Shown: positions 45,166 through 55,389 of the stretch, in pieces
Position numbering within the stretch: position 1 is the first letter of the stretch
How the letters are laid out: every line of letters begins with the position of its first letter
From: Rhabditoides inermis
Taxonomy: Eukaryota; Nematoda; Chromadorea; Rhabditida; Rhabditidae
NCBI GenBank assembly: GCA_963966185.1
Contig: CAWZYM010000271.1
Location: forward strand, 1,181,501-1,245,500
Direction of reading: 5' to 3'
Length of the DNA stretch: 64,000 bases
Translations under genes and position numbers: made by a program
The notes under the pieces: model-generated
What the model saw: the letters and a program-made list of their open reading frames with translations, nothing else
What the model was told of the DNA's origin: nothing
The model's database searches: none

Positions 45166-45330
45166 TGGGGGCCGAACAACACTGATTCAATTGCCATCGA
45201 ATTACAGTGTGAACTCTGTGGGTCGACCGATCGATCAGCTTAATAATATCGCGTTTGTCGTGTTGTTGTCGAGTGTACTCGGTACGTGTGTGACACCAAG
45301 TGTTTGCAGAGTACGAGTACGTCGAACAAA

Positions 45331-48300
45331 ATGCCCGGAGAACCGGAACAGGCTGCACTATTGCAGCAAATGGTGAGTCTGAACAAGCAGTTCGAAAGAG
45401 TGAATGTGGCGGCTATGAGGGACATCGGAATGATGTTGAGCGACATTGAGCAACCGTTCATAGACAAGGTCAATGACTATGTGCGGGGAGAGCGTCGTAA
45501 CGTGTTGAAAAAGTTGGTGGTGAGCCACACGAAGGTGGCCGCGCGGGAGGTAGATGAATGGGCGAATCAGGTGGAAAGTGTGAAGGAGAAGTTAGACATG
45601 ATGCAAACCATGCTTGAGGTGGGTGGAATGAGTGATGAAAGTATGCTGGGAGAGGTGGAGATGGAGAGGGATACGTATAAACAGCAGGTGCGCATGGCTA
45701 TGCATGTGTTTGGAAAGGATACGTGGGAGGATACGATAAATGATATATCGTGCATGTTCGAGGAATTGACATTGCAGAAGCAGCTGGAGGTTGATCGCAC
45801 TGCCAAGGACAAGCTCATTGCTGCCTTGCAAGCTGAAAACAAGATGCTCAAGGAAGAGATCAAGAAAGGAGGGGAGATGAAGACTGAGCTGGAGCAGATA
45901 CAGCTAGACAAGGATGTGATGGAAGGTATGCAAGGCAGACAGACAATGAAGTTCACTCTCGATGATGATGATTCTGACGTGGACGAAGGGGTTTTGCAGC
46001 CCAGCTCGCGAAGTCATACCAGCAAGACGCGCCCGGGCTCATCTACCAGGCGGGAGGAGGACCCCGCATGGAGGGAAAAGAGGGCAAGTGCGGAGAAAGG
46101 TGAGAGTCACCTAGCGTCGGGTATTCGAATGGCTTTGAGTGGTGAGGTGAAGGTGAAGGCGCTGCGCAAAAACCCGACTAAGGAGGAATTCCTTAAGTTC
46201 AGACATTTGTTCAAAGTCATGTACGGGGAGTGGAATGTGTGTGTGCAGAAGCAGTTGTTGAGGGAAAAAGTCGATGCCGCGATCTATGATACACTCCCTA
46301 AGAGAGTGAAGGAAGGGGGAATGGAGAGTATATGGACGGAGTTGGAGGAGAGGTTGGTCGAGAACGAAATGATCTCGCAGCAACGCGCACTCAAAACGTT
46401 CATGCAGTTGAAGTGGGAGGAAGGAAAGAAGATGGTCGATTTCATCAATGAGCTGGAGAAATGGGCGAGAAGGGCTTTCGATGAGGCGCAATTTGTGGCC
46501 CACGAAAAAGACATGATGCACATGATCTTCGCAGGAATCAAGGGATGGCCGGATTACACCACAATTATCGAGGAGATGTTGTGTGCGAAGGAAGGAGAGA
46601 AGTATGAGTGGCTCAAGAAAAAGGTGATTCAGAGGGAGAAGACCAAAGTGCTGGCGGCGGAGATGAGGGGAGAGAGAGGTGCATCTCTGAAGCTGAATAC
46701 ATCATCGATCGAGTGTTTCAATTGTGGAGGAAAGGGTCACCTGGCGAAGGCATGTACTTCGAAAGGAGGTGTGCGAGGGTCAAGGTTCGTGGCAGAAAGG
46801 AAGGCGGTGGGAGTGCAAGGGTTTGGAGGAAATCCGGATGAGGGAAAGAGGGAGGTGAAATGTTATCGTTGTGGACTGGCGGGCCATACACGAGATCGGT
46901 GTAATGGGTACAGACAGGAGAAGCTGAATGTGAAGGAAGTACATGCGGTAACATCGTGTGCGGAAAAGGCGGAAAGATTGCAGGACGCGGAAAGGGAGGA
47001 GGAAATGCCAGCGGCAGTGGGTGCGCGATACATGGTCAGGGTTGATATGATGGGTCAGAAAGTAGAAGCGCTGCTTGATAGTGGATCGACTGTCTCTCTC
47101 ATCGAGAAATCAGTCTTTGACGAGCTGAACAGGAAGTGGGGCATGACACTCGGTGAAACCAGGTCATCTGATCGATTGCACTCAGCAAGTGGGCACACTC
47201 TGAGGACAGTGGGATACATTGAGATTCCTATGAGTGTCGAGGGTGGCAAGGTTAGAAAAGTGATCATGTTTATCGTGGAGAATTCGGTGCACAAGGTGCT
47301 GATAGGCACCAATGCGCTGGAGGCACTGGGGGTCACCTTGTTGTTGAAACTCTCGAATGACCATGGGTGCGCGCAAAGTGACAAGGTGGAAGCGAAGAGA
47401 ATGCTCAAAACGCATGCAGTGAGAGTGAAGAAAAGAGTTTACATAGCGCCACTCGAAAAGAAAGTGGTGAAGCTGGGGTGTGAGGGAAAGACGGACGGAG
47501 ATGTGTGGGTGAGTTCGATGAATGGAGTGATCGAGAGTGGACTGTGTAAACTGGCGAAGGGTAAGACGTTTGTGCTGGCAATGAATGCGACCGAGCAAAG
47601 AGTATTGCTGGAAAAAGGCAAAGAAGTGGCGCGATGGAGCACAGATGAGTGGGAGTTATCCCCCAGCAAGAGGAAGGAAAGGGGAGACATGTTGGAGAAG
47701 GCAGTCAAGGAAAAGCCGCCGGATGAGAGGGTAGAGGAGATAGTGGAGAGGCTGAAAGAAGATCTCGAGCAGAAATATGAAGGTGCGGTGAGACGATTGG
47801 TGAGGGCGCATGATCAGGCATTCGCTCTGAATGAGCAGGAGATGCAGATGACGCACGTGATGAAACATCACATCGATGTGGGAGACAACAAACCGGTTAA
47901 ACAAAAGGTGCGACCGGTTCCGTTGGGAGTGAAAAAGGAAATGGCGGAGATTGTCGAGGGGTTGCTGGAGAGGAAAATCATCCGAGAGAGTAAGTCACCG
48001 TGGTCATCATCGGTGGTGTTGGTGCGAAAGAAAGATGGGACTCTCCGTTTCTGTATTAATTACAGAAAGGTTAACGAGTTGACGAAAGACGACGCGTACC
48101 CGCTTCCGTCTATGACTCTTATGCTGGAGGGGTTGCAGGGGAAGAAGATGTTCAGTTCGATCGACTTATTGAGCGGCTATTGGCAACTTCCGCTAGACGA
48201 GGATTCGCGAGAGAAGACCGCGTTTGCGGTCGGAGAGAAGCTGTATGAGTTTGTATGTCTTCCTTTCGGGCTGTCTCAATCGCCAGCGTGCTTCCAAAGA

Positions 48301-51300
48301 CTCATGAATGAGGTTCTGGGAGACATGCTGAACAAGGGTACGGTACTTTGCTACATGGATGATATCCTGGTGGCTACCGAAGAGGAAAAGGAACATGAAC
48401 GAGTCCTGGCGGAGGTGTTGAGCAGACTGGAGAAGGCAAATCTGAGACTCAAGGTCAGCAAGTGCAAGTTGTTTCGGACGGAGATTGAATTTCTTGGTCA
48501 CCTTATCGATGGAGAAGGGCTCCACGTGGACAGGAAGAAGGTAGAGAGGGTGCTGGGATTCCCTATCCCTAGGCGAGTGAGAGATGTGCGCGGGTTTCTG
48601 GGGCTGGTATCTTTCTACAGAAAGTTTGTACTGGGTTTCTCAACAAAGGCGGCACCACTGTACAGGCTGCTGAAGAAAAACGCAAAGTGGCAGTGGGGGC
48701 ACGAAGAGGAGAACGCGTTTGAGATTCTGAAGGCAGCAGTCGCGTCAGCGCCAGTCTTGGCTCAGCCGGATGTGGAAGCGGCAAAGAGCGGGGAGCGACC
48801 GTTTGTCGTATACACAGATGCTAGCCGTGAGGGTGTGGGATCAGTGCTATGCCAGCGAGGAAAAGACGGATTCATGCATCCATTGTACTTTGCGAGTAAG
48901 ACGCTGAGTCAGGCGGAGAAGAACTACGGCATTACAGATCTTGAAGGTCTGGGAGTGATTGTGGCATTGCGACAGTATCGTAACATCGTATACGGTACCA
49001 AGATTACTGTATATACTGATCATATGCCACTCATGGCACTATTCGCCAACTCGCCATCGAGTCGCGTGATGAGATGGGCGCTGGAAATGCAAATGTACAA
49101 GGTGGAGTTGCGCCATGTGAAGGGAAAGATGAATGCTGTGGCGGATGCGATGAGTAGGGGAGCGGTCTCGGAGGGATTGGAATGCGGAGATATAGAAGAG
49201 GACGTACAAGTTGTTAATGCACTAGATATGCATGACAAAGCGGGATGGAGGGAGGAGTTGGAGAGTGATGAAGAGTGGGGAAAGATGTGTACGGCGGTCC
49301 TGGACGGAAAGAGTGGAGAGGTAATTGACGTGGAGGGAAGACCATTGGTAGTCGATCAAGTTTTCTTGGATAAAGGAGAATGGGCTGTGATCGATGAGCA
49401 AGGAAAGATCAGAAGAGTGGTGCCAAAGACGGTGAGAAAGAATCTGGTATGGGATGTACACAGAGGGGTGTTTGCTGGACACCTGAGTGGAGGCAAGATT
49501 GTGAGGGTGTTGTCCAATGACTACTATTGGCCGAGTATGAAACGAGACGTGGGGAAGTGGTTGCGGGAATGTGGAAAGTGCGTTCTGGCAAATGAGCAGC
49601 AGAAGATGGTACCGCAATTGAAGCCGGTAGTAGTGGACGCTCCGTTCCAGCTTGTCAATGTTGATTTGCTGGAATTGGGGGTGAGCGAGGCGGGCAACAA
49701 GTACCTGGTAGTGGTAGTGGATCACTTCTCCAAGCTTGCAGCGGCATACCCAGTACCGGACAAGAGTGCAAAGACAGTGGCGGAGGTAGTGATGGTGAAA
49801 TGGGTATGCGAAGGGGTGAGAATGCCCCAAAGGATTGTGTCCGATAGAGGAAAGGAGTTTGAAAATGAGGTGTGGAAGGAGTTTTGTGCGCTGGCGGGAA
49901 TCGATCACGTCATGACAAAGGGATACAATAGTCGAGCGAATGGGGGAGTGGAGCGAGCGAATAAGACAATTCAGTCTATGCTCAAGAAGAAGGTCGAGAA
50001 GGTAACGGACTGGGATAAGATGGTACCATTTGTAATGTACGCGTACAACATCTCGCCAAACGAGGCCACTGGAGAGAGTCCATACTTCATTGTTCATGGA
50101 AGTGACCCGTACTGGCTGGGAAGGGAGGAGAGCATTGATCTGAACACGGCGGTTCTGTGTGACTATGACGAGTATAAAGTGGAGATGATGAGGAGGATGG
50201 CACAGATCCATGAGGCCGTGCGAGTAACTAATGAGAAGGCAAGGGAGAAGATGAAGAAACACTATGATGAGGTGAAGGCCAGTGGGAAGCGTTTGCCACA
50301 GGTGGGAGATCGAGTGCTGGTGAACGTTCCAACGGAGAAGAGGGGTGTGCGCTGTGGAAAGTTGAAGATCGATTATGATGGGCCATATCGAGTGGTGGAA
50401 ACTAGTGAGCAGTCTGCACTAGTTACTCGCATTAATGGAAGGAATGAACCGGTGAGGGTCCCGTTTGATCAGCTGAAAACCATTCCGAAGGAATGTGAGA
50501 GTGAGCTAGAAAGAATGGGTACAAAGAGAAAGAGAGCGAACTGGAAAGGAAACGGGAAGATGTGTATGATGGTGGATTGTTGCAGAATCGACACGGAAGA
50601 CGTGCTGCACCCGGATAAGCAGTTCGGAAAGAAGAAAGTGCAGGCATTCATCGACGATGGAATGATCATGGATATGCCGGGCTCGGTCCGGGACAGCAAC
50701 GTCAGCACTGTCAGCGAACTCGCCAAGCTACACATGATCGCGCACTCTGGACTGTCGCCTGTTGAAAAGGTGCGAGCGTCGCAGAAGAGTGAAAAGGGAG
50801 CGATCAAGGTGCCATGGAGAAGCTGGGCGGCGGCATACCAGGCGGTAGCCCTGGTGGAGCCGGTGCTATTGCAGAGACTGGACGCACTCAAAGGAAAACA
50901 GCTCAAGGCAGAGAACTATGATGCAGAGTGGGAGAAGGGGGTGATGCAGTGGGATGCAAGTGGAGAGGAGACAGGATGGGACACGGTCGTGTCAGACCAA
51001 GCACTGTTCGCCGCAGCGTCGAATTCGGGCAAGATGTACAAGTGGAAGTACAGGAATCTGCTAGAGGGACGCGCGGAGGAGGCGCCAATGAAATTCGTAT
51101 GGGTGCTGGCAGGGACGGCAGGAGGCTGGGATGAGACCATGGCGGAGAAGATTAGGCTAAGGGAGGGCACTACGGTGTGCGTGGTGGCCCCGCCGATGTC
51201 AGCTGAGCAAGCAGGTTGCCAAGAGTGGTGGGAGGAGATCGAAAATATCCACTCATGGCTGCTCAAGCAGTTCGGACGTGCAGTCACCACCCTGTGGTGC

Positions 51301-51588
51301 ATCCGCAGCACGGCTCAGGTGGCAGCCCGATCGGACCCAAGTCTGGTGCAGATTCGTCGAACCGGAAACTTCGCCACGTTCAGGAGGGAGGACACGGATA
51401 TCTTCTTCAGAGCTGTCAAGGAATGGATTAGGGAGGAGGTGCCCGATTGGACGTACGAAAGCGTGCCGTACGAGTCGCGCGAGGACGCGCGTTCTGCGAG
51501 GGGCGGCATGTACCGTGGGGAGAAGAGACATGGAGGAGAGCAGTCCGACAGGCAGAGGAAGAGAGACAGGAAGGAAGGGGAGTATTGA
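45331..51588 (+). CDS. Single-frame Gag-Pol polyprotein of the LTR retrotransposon (2085 aa)
   Basis: Starts MPGEPEQ at 45331 (the frame is open further up, without an ATG). Order: coiled-coil-like Gag with an acidic patch; two CCHC knuckles, CFNCGGKGHLAKAC (about residue 462) and CYRCGLAGHTRDRC (about 511); aspartic protease LLDSGSTVSLI (Asp about 583); reverse transcriptase with SIDLLSGYWQLPL and YMDDILVA (about 1008); RNase H VYTDASREGVG (Asp about 1163). The integrase has HHCC finger residues then D1445, D1505 and E1541, i.e. the DX35E spacing. A GPY/F-like module (YDGPYRV) follows. The order RT-RH-IN is Ty3/gypsy. About 340 further residues after residue 1730 match nothing I know. The last 26 codons lie inside the 3' LTR. 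No stop or shift anywhere. Confidence 0.95.
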   Translation: MPGEPEQAALLQQMVSLNKQFERVNVAAMRDIGMMLSDIEQPFIDKVNDYVRGERRNVLKKLVVSHTKVAAREVDEWANQVESVKEKLDMMQTMLEVGGMSDESMLGEVEMERDTYKQQVRMAMHVFGKDTWEDTINDISCMFEELTLQKQLEVDRTAKDKLIAALQAENKMLKEEIKKGGEMKTELEQIQLDKDVMEGMQGRQTMKFTLDDDDSDVDEGVLQPSSRSHTSKTRPGSSTRREEDPAWREKRASAEKGESHLASGIRMALSGEVKVKALRKNPTKEEFLKFRHLFKVMYGEWNVCVQKQLLREKVDAAIYDTLPKRVKEGGMESIWTELEERLVENEMISQQRALKTFMQLKWEEGKKMVDFINELEKWARRAFDEAQFVAHEKDMMHMIFAGIKGWPDYTTIIEEMLCAKEGEKYEWLKKKVIQREKTKVLAAEMRGERGASLKLNTSSIECFNCGGKGHLAKACTSKGGVRGSRFVAERKAVGVQGFGGNPDEGKREVKCYRCGLAGHTRDRCNGYRQEKLNVKEVHAVTSCAEKAERLQDAEREEEMPAAVGARYMVRVDMMGQKVEALLDSGSTVSLIEKSVFDELNRKWGMTLGETRSSDRLHSASGHTLRTVGYIEIPMSVEGGKVRKVIMFIVENSVHKVLIGTNALEALGVTLLLKLSNDHGCAQSDKVEAKRMLKTHAVRVKKRVYIAPLEKKVVKLGCEGKTDGDVWVSSMNGVIESGLCKLAKGKTFVLAMNATEQRVLLEKGKEVARWSTDEWELSPSKRKERGDMLEKAVKEKPPDERVEEIVERLKEDLEQKYEGAVRRLVRAHDQAFALNEQEMQMTHVMKHHIDVGDNKPVKQKVRPVPLGVKKEMAEIVEGLLERKIIRESKSPWSSSVVLVRKKDGTLRFCINYRKVNELTKDDAYPLPSMTLMLEGLQGKKMFSSIDLLSGYWQLPLDEDSREKTAFAVGEKLYEFVCLPFGLSQSPACFQRLMNEVLGDMLNKGTVLCYMDDILVATEEEKEHERVLAEVLSRLEKANLRLKVSKCKLFRTEIEFLGHLIDGEGLHVDRKKVERVLGFPIPRRVRDVRGFLGLVSFYRKFVLGFSTKAAPLYRLLKKNAKWQWGHEEENAFEILKAAVASAPVLAQPDVEAAKSGERPFVVYTDASREGVGSVLCQRGKDGFMHPLYFASKTLSQAEKNYGITDLEGLGVIVALRQYRNIVYGTKITVYTDHMPLMALFANSPSSRVMRWALEMQMYKVELRHVKGKMNAVADAMSRGAVSEGLECGDIEEDVQVVNALDMHDKAGWREELESDEEWGKMCTAVLDGKSGEVIDVEGRPLVVDQVFLDKGEWAVIDEQGKIRRVVPKTVRKNLVWDVHRGVFAGHLSGGKIVRVLSNDYYWPSMKRDVGKWLRECGKCVLANEQQKMVPQLKPVVVDAPFQLVNVDLLELGVSEAGNKYLVVVVDHFSKLAAAYPVPDKSAKTVAEVVMVKWVCEGVRMPQRIVSDRGKEFENEVWKEFCALAGIDHVMTKGYNSRANGGVERANKTIQSMLKKKVEKVTDWDKMVPFVMYAYNISPNEATGESPYFIVHGSDPYWLGREESIDLNTAVLCDYDEYKVEMMRRMAQIHEAVRVTNEKAREKMKKHYDEVKASGKRLPQVGDRVLVNVPTEKRGVRCGKLKIDYDGPYRVVETSEQSALVTRINGRNEPVRVPFDQLKTIPKECESELERMGTKRKRANWKGNGKMCMMVDCCRIDTEDVLHPDKQFGKKKVQAFIDDGMIMDMPGSVRDSNVSTVSELAKLHMIAHSGLSPVEKVRASQKSEKGAIKVPWRSWAAAYQAVALVEPVLLQRLDALKGKQLKAENYDAEWEKGVMQWDASGEETGWDTVVSDQALFAAASNSGKMYKWKYRNLLEGRAEEAPMKFVWVLAGTAGGWDETMAEKIRLREGTTVCVVAPPMSAEQAGCQEWWEEIENIHSWLLKQFGRAVTTLWCIRSTAQVAARSDPSLVQIRRTGNFATFRREDTDIFFRAVKEWIREEVPDWTYESVPYESREDARSARGGMYRGEKRHGGEQSDRQRKRDRKEGEY

Positions 51589-52515
51589 TTGTTATGATAT
51601 TAGCCGATGTATTGTGTAGTGCATTGTAAAGGATGTTGTGTAGATGTGTAGACTGTCATGTATATAGTGTACAGCCGTATGTAGTGTATAGTGTATGTTC
51701 GTGCGCGAGGGGGTGCGGCACAGAGGCCGGCCTGCCTATCGTGGTGAGCGCGTGACCGGAAGGTCACGGGTGAGAGGGAGGAGTCTATCACCGAATTGGA
51801 AGTGAGAGTTTTGGTTCGTTGTTGTGTTTTTGTTCTCGCGTTTGCTTTCAATAAATTACTCTATTCATCGTGTCGCGTTCTTGTTGTAGGGGAGGGGTCT
51901 TGGTTCTGATTGAGTCTTACTGGTCATTTCGTCCTCACATAGTTGGGATTGGGTTGGCCGTAGGAGGGAATTGGGATCTACCCGTGTGATCACATAATCT
52001 TTGCTGACAGTGCACGGTTGGCGAGGAGTAGTCGTATCACATTTGTCTCCTCCTGCATTCACTCGCGATTACCGTTGCTGGAGGTTTTATTGTCGCAGGC
52101 GCGCGTGTTCGTGGGGGCAAAGGGTTTCAGGTACCGACTCTGCCTGCTGCGTGCCCAGCCGGTCGTCCAGTTGACCGAGATCGGGCGAGGCGACTCAAGT
52201 GGACTGAGTGCGCTACACCCTAGCGTGAGAGAGGCGCTGAATTGAGGGTGTGTGGAGGCGTAGTCACAGGCGAACCGCAGTGCGGGTCGGGAGTGACATC
52301 GAGTGTGTAGTGTGAACAGAGAGTGACTGACACAGGCGATCCGCAGAACGGATCGGGAGTGGTCAGTAGGGAGAGTGAAGTGACGTGTGAAGTGGTAATC
52401 GATCGAGTATCGATTTGGACTGTGGTGGAGGGGCGATAGTGCGGCGAGGTGCGTGAGCAGTTTGAGCAGACGAGAGGCTGACCCAGGGGACAAAAGCATC
52501 ACTGGTGCTGGTACA
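51509..52515 (+). repeat. 3' LTR, 1007 bp
   Basis: Same length as the 5' LTR, with three differences in 1007 bases. It contains the stop codon of the polyprotein (51586-51588). Confidence 0.97.
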
Positions 52516-52676
52516 CGTGCGGTGCGGCGGAGTTTCTCAGCCAAATTCTGCCGCATGCCGCGTTGCGTTTTACGATGCGGCGAAGTAGTTTTTGCTGATT
52601 TGCCGCATGCGTTTCAAAACGCAACCGCACCGCATTTGCGTTGCGTTTAGTCTGAAACGCGCTTAAGTGGCAAAGC
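52516..52676. mobile_element. Right part of the split TTAA-flanked GC-rich element
   Basis: Continues the GCCGCATGCG / AACGCAACCGCACCGC pattern of 43975-44158 and ends at CGCTTAAG. The retrotransposon's CGTG duplication lies at the break. Confidence 0.65.
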
Positions 52677-53770
52677 TGAAAGAGCGAGAGATGGCTGTTT
52701 TGGATGCCGCAACCGATATCGGTTTCACGAATCATACTCAAAGGTCTTATAAAGTGATATTATAACAAACAACACGTACTAATACACGGCCCGGCCTTAT
52801 TAGTGTCACTCATTTGTTAACTGGCCTGTGAACTCAGACGCACGCTACGCATCACATCCGCGTCGCGGTTGGCTTGAGCAATTTAGCAAAACTTGTGGCA
52901 GCGTAGGGTTTCGAATCTGCGATGAACAGAGACTGGCCGCCACGCTAGCCACTAGGCACTGGGACATTTGACCACATCCGCAGTCTCTCAGAAATCGACA
53001 ATGATGAAGAGCATAATTTTCTATAACATGGGAGACGCGTTGCGTGTGTGCCTTTCGATTAATTCAAATCAATGGCAGCGCGCCGGGCCGTGTAATTATA
53101 TACATTGTATAGGACGGAGGAAATCGACTGTGGATTGACTATGAGACAAGCACGCCGCGCGCGTCACAGATCAAAACAAACGGGCGCCGCTTCGCGCCGC
53201 CCCTAATTTTCTTCACAGTTCGTTTGCAAGTTTGCTCATTTTTTGCGTGCCACACACACACACATAAATCATCGTGTTCACAAATATGAACGCATTGAAA
53301 TGAAGATATGTTAGACACGTGACATTGGTTTGCTTTACATAGTTACGAGAGATGACCGAAAAGGTTACCTCTACTACGAGAGAGCGAGTGTTCTGTGACA
53401 AAAAAAAACGCTATCTGTCCGAAAACAAAAACAGAGTAAAGCTGGAAACCTTCGTATGAAAAATGGTCATGTTTTGATCTTGATTTTTAAAAATCTCATG
53501 TTTCATCGTAGTTTAGTTTTCTAGCGCCGAGCAGAAGTCAGCATCAAACGCACAAATTTCTTTTTTTTTTCCGCACGCCTATACTGTCTAACCGATCAAT
53601 CACTACTCGGGATGAACGCTGTTTTTCCTCTTGTCGTTTGCCGAAATGTGAGCGCGAACAGGTATGCACGCCTGTTATTCATGAGTAATCACGAACTGCT
53701 TCTTTCGCACGTTGTCGAGTTTGGTCGAATTTCGTCGCAGCAGGTAAATTACGGGAAAAAATGACGGCGG
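52677..53770. other. Intergenic with a tRNA-like sequence
   Basis: The minus strand at about 52905-52970 has GCCTAGTGGCTAGCG and GCAGATTCGAAACCC, degenerate A/B boxes. A CACACACACA tract lies at 53251. No protein gene. Confidence 0.4.
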
Positions 53771-53778
53771 CATAAAAG
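53771..53778 (+). promoter_or_regulatory. TATA-like box CATAAAAG before collagen 2
   Basis: GGCGGCATAAAAGGGGC, 39 bases before ATG 53810. It is only 27 bases before the earlier ATG 53798, which would lie at or before the expected transcription start. I therefore prefer the second Met. Confidence 0.6.
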
Positions 53779-53809
53779 GGGCGCACAGTCGACTGGGATG
53801 GCAGGAGAC

Positions 53810-54720
53810 ATGAGCTCGACGGCTTTCCAAGTGGCCGTTTCGGCGTCCGTGCTCGGCACCCTAGCATGCATCCTCGGACTCGGACTCATCGTCCACGACA
53901 TCAACAACCTCCACGCTGAGGTTTGCTCCGTGAAACTTGTGTTGGTTAAACAATACACGTACAGGTGATAGCCGACCTGTCCGGCTACCAGGCCAAGGCT
54001 GACGGAGTGTGGCAGAGGATGATGGTCGCGGACCTTCCCCAGGGCAACTCCGAGCTGGCTCGTCCCTCGTTCCTTCTCGGCCGCAGGAAGAGGCAGGTCG
54101 ACTTCGACCAGTGCAACTGCGGACCCTCTTCCAAGGGATGCCCCGCCGGACCCCCCGGACCTGAGGGAGACGTCGGAGCCCCCGGACACGACGGACCCAA
54201 CGGAGACGACGGACGCGACGGAGCTCCCGGAGTTGCGCTCATTGTTGATGCTCCTCAGAAGGGTGGATGCATCCAGTGCAAGCCCGGAAAGCCCGGACCC
54301 AAGGGACCTCCTGGACCTCCCGGACCTGCTGGACAGCCTGGAAACCCCGGAAGCCGCGGTCGCGCTCCTGGATGTGGAGCTCGTGGACACCCTGGAGAGC
54401 CTGGTGAGCCCGGAGAAAACGGACCCGACGGACGCCCCGGATCTCCCGGCCGCCCCGGACCTTCTGGTACTACCTACACCGAGGGCAAGCCCGGAAGGCC
54501 CGGACGCAACGGACCCAAGGGACCTCCCGGACCGGCTGGAGAGCCTGGAGCGCCTGGAGCCGACGGAGAGAAGGGACCCGAGGGCAAGCCTGGAAAGGAC
54601 GGAAAGCCCGGACCGGCCGGAGAGGACGGAGCCCCCGGAGAGCCCGGATCGGACGGAGGACCCGGACCCGACGCCGCCTACTGCGCGTGCCCTCCCCGCT
54701 CTGCTGTCTTCATGCACTAA
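53810..54720 (+). CDS. Cuticle collagen, copy 2 (288 aa)
   Basis: Paralogue of collagen 1. With the start at Met 53810, exon 1 has 37 codons, equal to copy 1; an in-frame Met at 53798 would add four. Exon 1 ([25 protein letters not shown]) differs clearly from copy 1. Exon 2 (53965-54720, 756 bases, same length) is nearly identical, including the RRKRQ processing site, Gly-X-Y blocks, the CIQC interruption and the [12 protein letters not shown] end. Differences cluster in one block ([19 protein letters not shown] here), which adds a Cys, plus a GEPGEPG for GEPGAPG change. The intron is a normal 44 bases without repeats, and the 3' flank is unrelated to copy 1. Confidence 0.95.
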
Positions 54721-55389
54721 ACTTTTAAATAAAGATAAACAACGTATTCATGAAGATGCATTTTTAGTATGAAAGAAAGTAGTTGTGTCTTGTGTCCCAT
54801 TGTGTTTTCCGTGAAAGTCTGAGTCTTCGGGCAGTGCTGCGTCGACAACATCAAGAAAACCCTAGTTTGGTTACGTTTATGTGCTGTCAGAAGGCTCTTC
54901 TTCAAACAATCGTTGAGTCACCGGTTGTCGATATTGACATTTCACTGATCTGATCGGCAGTGAAGAAAAGGTTGTGCATCGTCTGAACAAGTCGAGTTCT
55001 GGCTTCAAAAGAGTTTGTCATATTTCGACAAAAAAAAAGTTTAAGTTTGGGAAGGTTGACACAACACGCCTTTTGCTATTGTCGCGGATGTGATTCAATG
55101 AATCTGCCCAGCGGGTTTACTGCCGTCCGGATTCTCGAGTGACGTGGCGCGGCGGCTGTCATTTGACCAAAACTATTTTTTTTAAACGTTTATTCGCTCC
55201 GAACACTCTGTAGCCAAAAATGCATGTGTAATACACGTAAAGATTTGTACAAAATAGCAAAAAAAAGTACTTGAGTATAAAAGGACACGTAGTGTGATTG
55301 TCATGGAGCTTGCGTTCACGAAGGTACAGGAGGCAGTGCTTGGACGACAGCTGTAACGGGTTGTATGGGGTGACGCCGGATGCCGAATT
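54721..55389. other. Intergenic
   Basis: AATAAAG at 54727-54733 is the likely collagen 2 poly(A) signal. Otherwise no gene; a GTATAAAAG on the plus strand near 55276 has no matching gene. Confidence 0.45.

Larger units (their letters stand above)
44159..52515 (+). mobile_element. Complete Ty3/gypsy-type LTR retrotransposon, 8357 bp
   Basis: Two 1007-bp LTRs bracket one long gag-pol frame. CGTG precedes the left end (44155-44158) and follows the right end (52516-52519), a 4-bp target duplication. TGGGGGCCGAACAAC directly after the left LTR is the likely primer binding site (TGG = complement of tRNA CCA); the donor tRNA is not identified. The purine-rich GCGAGGGGCGGC just before 51509 may be the polypurine tract. 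Near-identical LTRs and an open frame mean a very recent insertion, perhaps still active. Confidence 0.95.

Noticed and set aside
45286..45330. Start of the polyprotein at 45286
   Set aside because: That codon is GTG; the first ATG in frame is 45331.
49222..50262. 346-residue minus-strand open frame inside the retrotransposon
   Set aside because: Antisense shadow of the integrase region with no protein-like motif.
53798..53809. Upstream ATG as start of collagen 2
   Set aside because: It is only 27 bases from the TATA-like box, and the next Met gives the same exon 1 length as collagen 1.
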